Shown here one piece after another: positions 62,286-64,000 of a stretch of DNA of 64,000 nucleotides. Location of the stretch: NCBI GenBank assembly GCA_018881555.1, contig JACAXG010000203.1:806001-870000 (forward strand). Reading direction: 5' to 3'. Source of the stretch: Amblyornis subalaris. Lineage: Eukaryota; Chordata; Aves; Passeriformes; Ptilonorhynchidae. Below the pieces are notes generated by a model, which ran no database searches, was not told the origin of the DNA, and saw only the letters and a list, made by a program, of their open reading frames with translations. Within the stretch, counting starts at the first letter, position 1. Each line of letters starts with the position of its first letter. The translations under genes and the position numbers were made by a program.

Positions 62286-62503
62286 GGGTCAAAAGAGCAA
62301 GGAGCCGGTTAAGAACCAGCCCCCCGCTGCCTGAGCTGTGCTTGGCTGCGAGTCTGCTCTCAGTTCCTCATGCTGTGATGACGAGAGGCAGCCTGAGCAG
62401 GCAGCGTCTCTGCTTCAAAATCTCCCCATTTTCGTGATGTCCAGGCTGCAGCCTGCGGGCAGGTCCACGGGGGACAGAGAGGCAGAAGCACTCATCCTAT
62501 CCC

Positions 62504-62537
62504 AGGGAGCCGAGTTCCCCAGGGAGCTGAGTTCCCC
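62504..62537. repeat. Two-copy 17-bp tandem duplication
   Basis: agggagccgagttcccc (62504-62520) is followed directly by agggagctgagttcccc (62521-62537), with one transition between copies, and then a partial third copy (agggaa). Confidence 0.8.
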
Positions 62538-64000
62538 AGGGAAGGCATCAGGCACTGTCCGTCTTTAGTAGCTGGAAGCAGAGGAAGCAGTTTGAACATG
62601 TAGCTTGGGCTCAGTTTAAGTCTTTCTTAGCCAGTTTCGGAAATACAGCAGGGCTTAGTTCCCTCAGCACTGCCTCATCTCCTCGGCATCTGGAAAATGC
62701 AAATCCAGGCAGTGTTCCCCTCTGGCACTGACCTCCNGGCTGTCAGCTTGAGTGTACCTGAGGCAAATTTCCAGGAGCTGATATCGTATTGCGGAGAGCA
62801 ATACCTGTGCTGTGGAGTTGCTTCGGTGTTTTCAAATCACTTTGACACAGCCGATAAAAGAATTTCCCTAATTATAAATCAGAATACAATGGATTTCAGT
62901 GGGTGCTGTTTTAATTTGGGCATACAGCCTTTTTTCTGCTTGCTCTCTGCAGCACACCAGCTAGAACTGTGTAACACTGGAACTGAGTGCAGCAGTTCAG
63001 CACAGGAGAACAGCAAAACTGTCTCATACAACACAAGTAATTGCCTCTTTTGCATGGCAGACCAATAATGGGTACAATGGCCCACCTTACTCCCTCCTTT
63101 TAACTTGGGCAAGAACTGTATCTGCAGAGTGAACTGGCATTTGCCTTGTTTTGCCTTTTTGCCCTGTTAATTTGATTGATGTAATGCATCCTTCTCTTTC
63201 CCTCTGTTGCTGAAAAATATTGCAAGAATATGTCAAAGCTGATGCACTCTCAGTCAATCAGAGCAGATTTCTGCATATAAGTTCCCTGACAATGCCCTGT
63301 TTGCCCTCTCTGCAAACTTGCAGTGTTGGAAATGTAGGCACAGGCAAATTAAAGTTTAATTATTCACTCAATCTATTAGGATGGAATTCAGGTTAGTGCA
63401 CAAGTCTGTCTGTGCCATTTCAGCACATCACAAGGGAGGCTTCACAGGTAGAAGTGGATTTGGCCAGATAAAACTACCCTGTCCAGAGATTTTCTGCACA
63501 ACAGGAGCCACAATTTCTTTGCCTGCATTTCTAATGGCTAAAGACCATTTATTCCAGTACAGATGATCCAGTGCACAAAGTGGGGCATGGCTGAACACAA
63601 GGCCTCTGCCAGAAGCCCCCATGCAGGGTCTGATGGTCAAAAGCTCACACTGCTGGGAACTCAGACTGCTGACAGAAAATATCTGTCCCTGCATATTCCT
63701 CCTTCCTGCCCTCAAGCACGTTCTGCTTTGCTTCCACATTCTCTTGAGCCAACTTCCATAACCTCTTCCTCACCCCCAAACTTGAGTCAGACTTGATTTC
63801 ACCACATTAATGGGAATATCCTGATTTCAACNACAGTAAAGAGCCTTGGAGGTTTAGATAAAGATAGAAATGTTTCTTCTCCTGGGGTTTCCACCAATCT
63901 TTTGGAGACCTCCTCTTTCCTTGTGGCTGATTTTTAACCACTTTCCCTGGTGTGGCTCTGGACTCCTGGATGGTGCTCTGGAGGGGACTGATGGCCCCTC

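Larger units (their letters stand above)
56861..64000. other. Unassigned stretch with CNE-like blocks
   Basis: No gene is recognised. It holds CNE-like blocks (57330-57720 and 61660-61960), an exon-like segment (57841-57993), a TTGG tract (58227-58250), a moderate CpG cluster (62030-62285) and a 17-bp duplication (62504-62537). The right edge is ordinary sequence with no recognisable truncated feature. Confidence 0.55.

Overview
The window reads as bird nuclear DNA, most likely from a songbird. The evidence is four copies of the 3' end of the chicken-repeat-1 (CR1) LINE plus one internal CR1 reverse-transcriptase fragment. Their wording (for example 'gggttggaagg', 'ccatgggcagggacacc') is what I know from avian, especially passerine, genomes. 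The rest is moderately AT-rich, CpG-poor DNA with short microsatellites, and nothing looks prokaryotic or organellar. I recognise no protein-coding gene, rRNA or tRNA. Nearly all open frames are the size expected by chance or lie in CR1. The best reading is a gene desert or a very large intron.

Layout: 1-4.6 kb is unassigned, with a TAATTA cluster near 0.86 kb. A minus-strand CR1 tail lies at 4.6 kb. 4.9-20.5 kb is unassigned apart from a degenerate octamer array (12.4 kb), a 21-bp tandem duplication (15.6 kb) and a GAGATG array (16.8 kb). At 20.6-21.0 kb is a plus-strand piece of CR1 ORF2 (reverse transcriptase), broken by frameshifts and carrying a changed catalytic motif. A 98-bp pure TATAT array sits at 24.8 kb, a TGTC array at 30.4 kb, a pair of abutting perfect hairpins at 30.83 kb and a CCTT tract at 33.6 kb.

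Two small CpG-dense islands (31.5 and 35.5 kb) stand out from the CpG-poor background and are the best candidates for promoters or regulatory DNA. CR1 tails recur at 46.2 kb (minus), 51.9 kb (plus) and 56.1 kb (minus, about 800 bp). Several AT-rich, repeat-free blocks (22.1, 28.0, 32.1, 57.4 and 61.7 kb) have the look of vertebrate conserved non-coding elements, but that can only be settled by alignment.

I looked for exons by eye. A handful of segments have a good acceptor, a good donor and an open frame. Two of them (49.1 and 50.3 kb) would splice in frame with each other. None matches a protein I recognise, and such combinations arise by chance in 64 kb, so they are findings and not gene calls. 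I saw no convincing new biological system. The items most worth a second look are the CpG islands, the in-frame exon pair, the double hairpin and the 253-codon minus-strand open frame at 26 kb.
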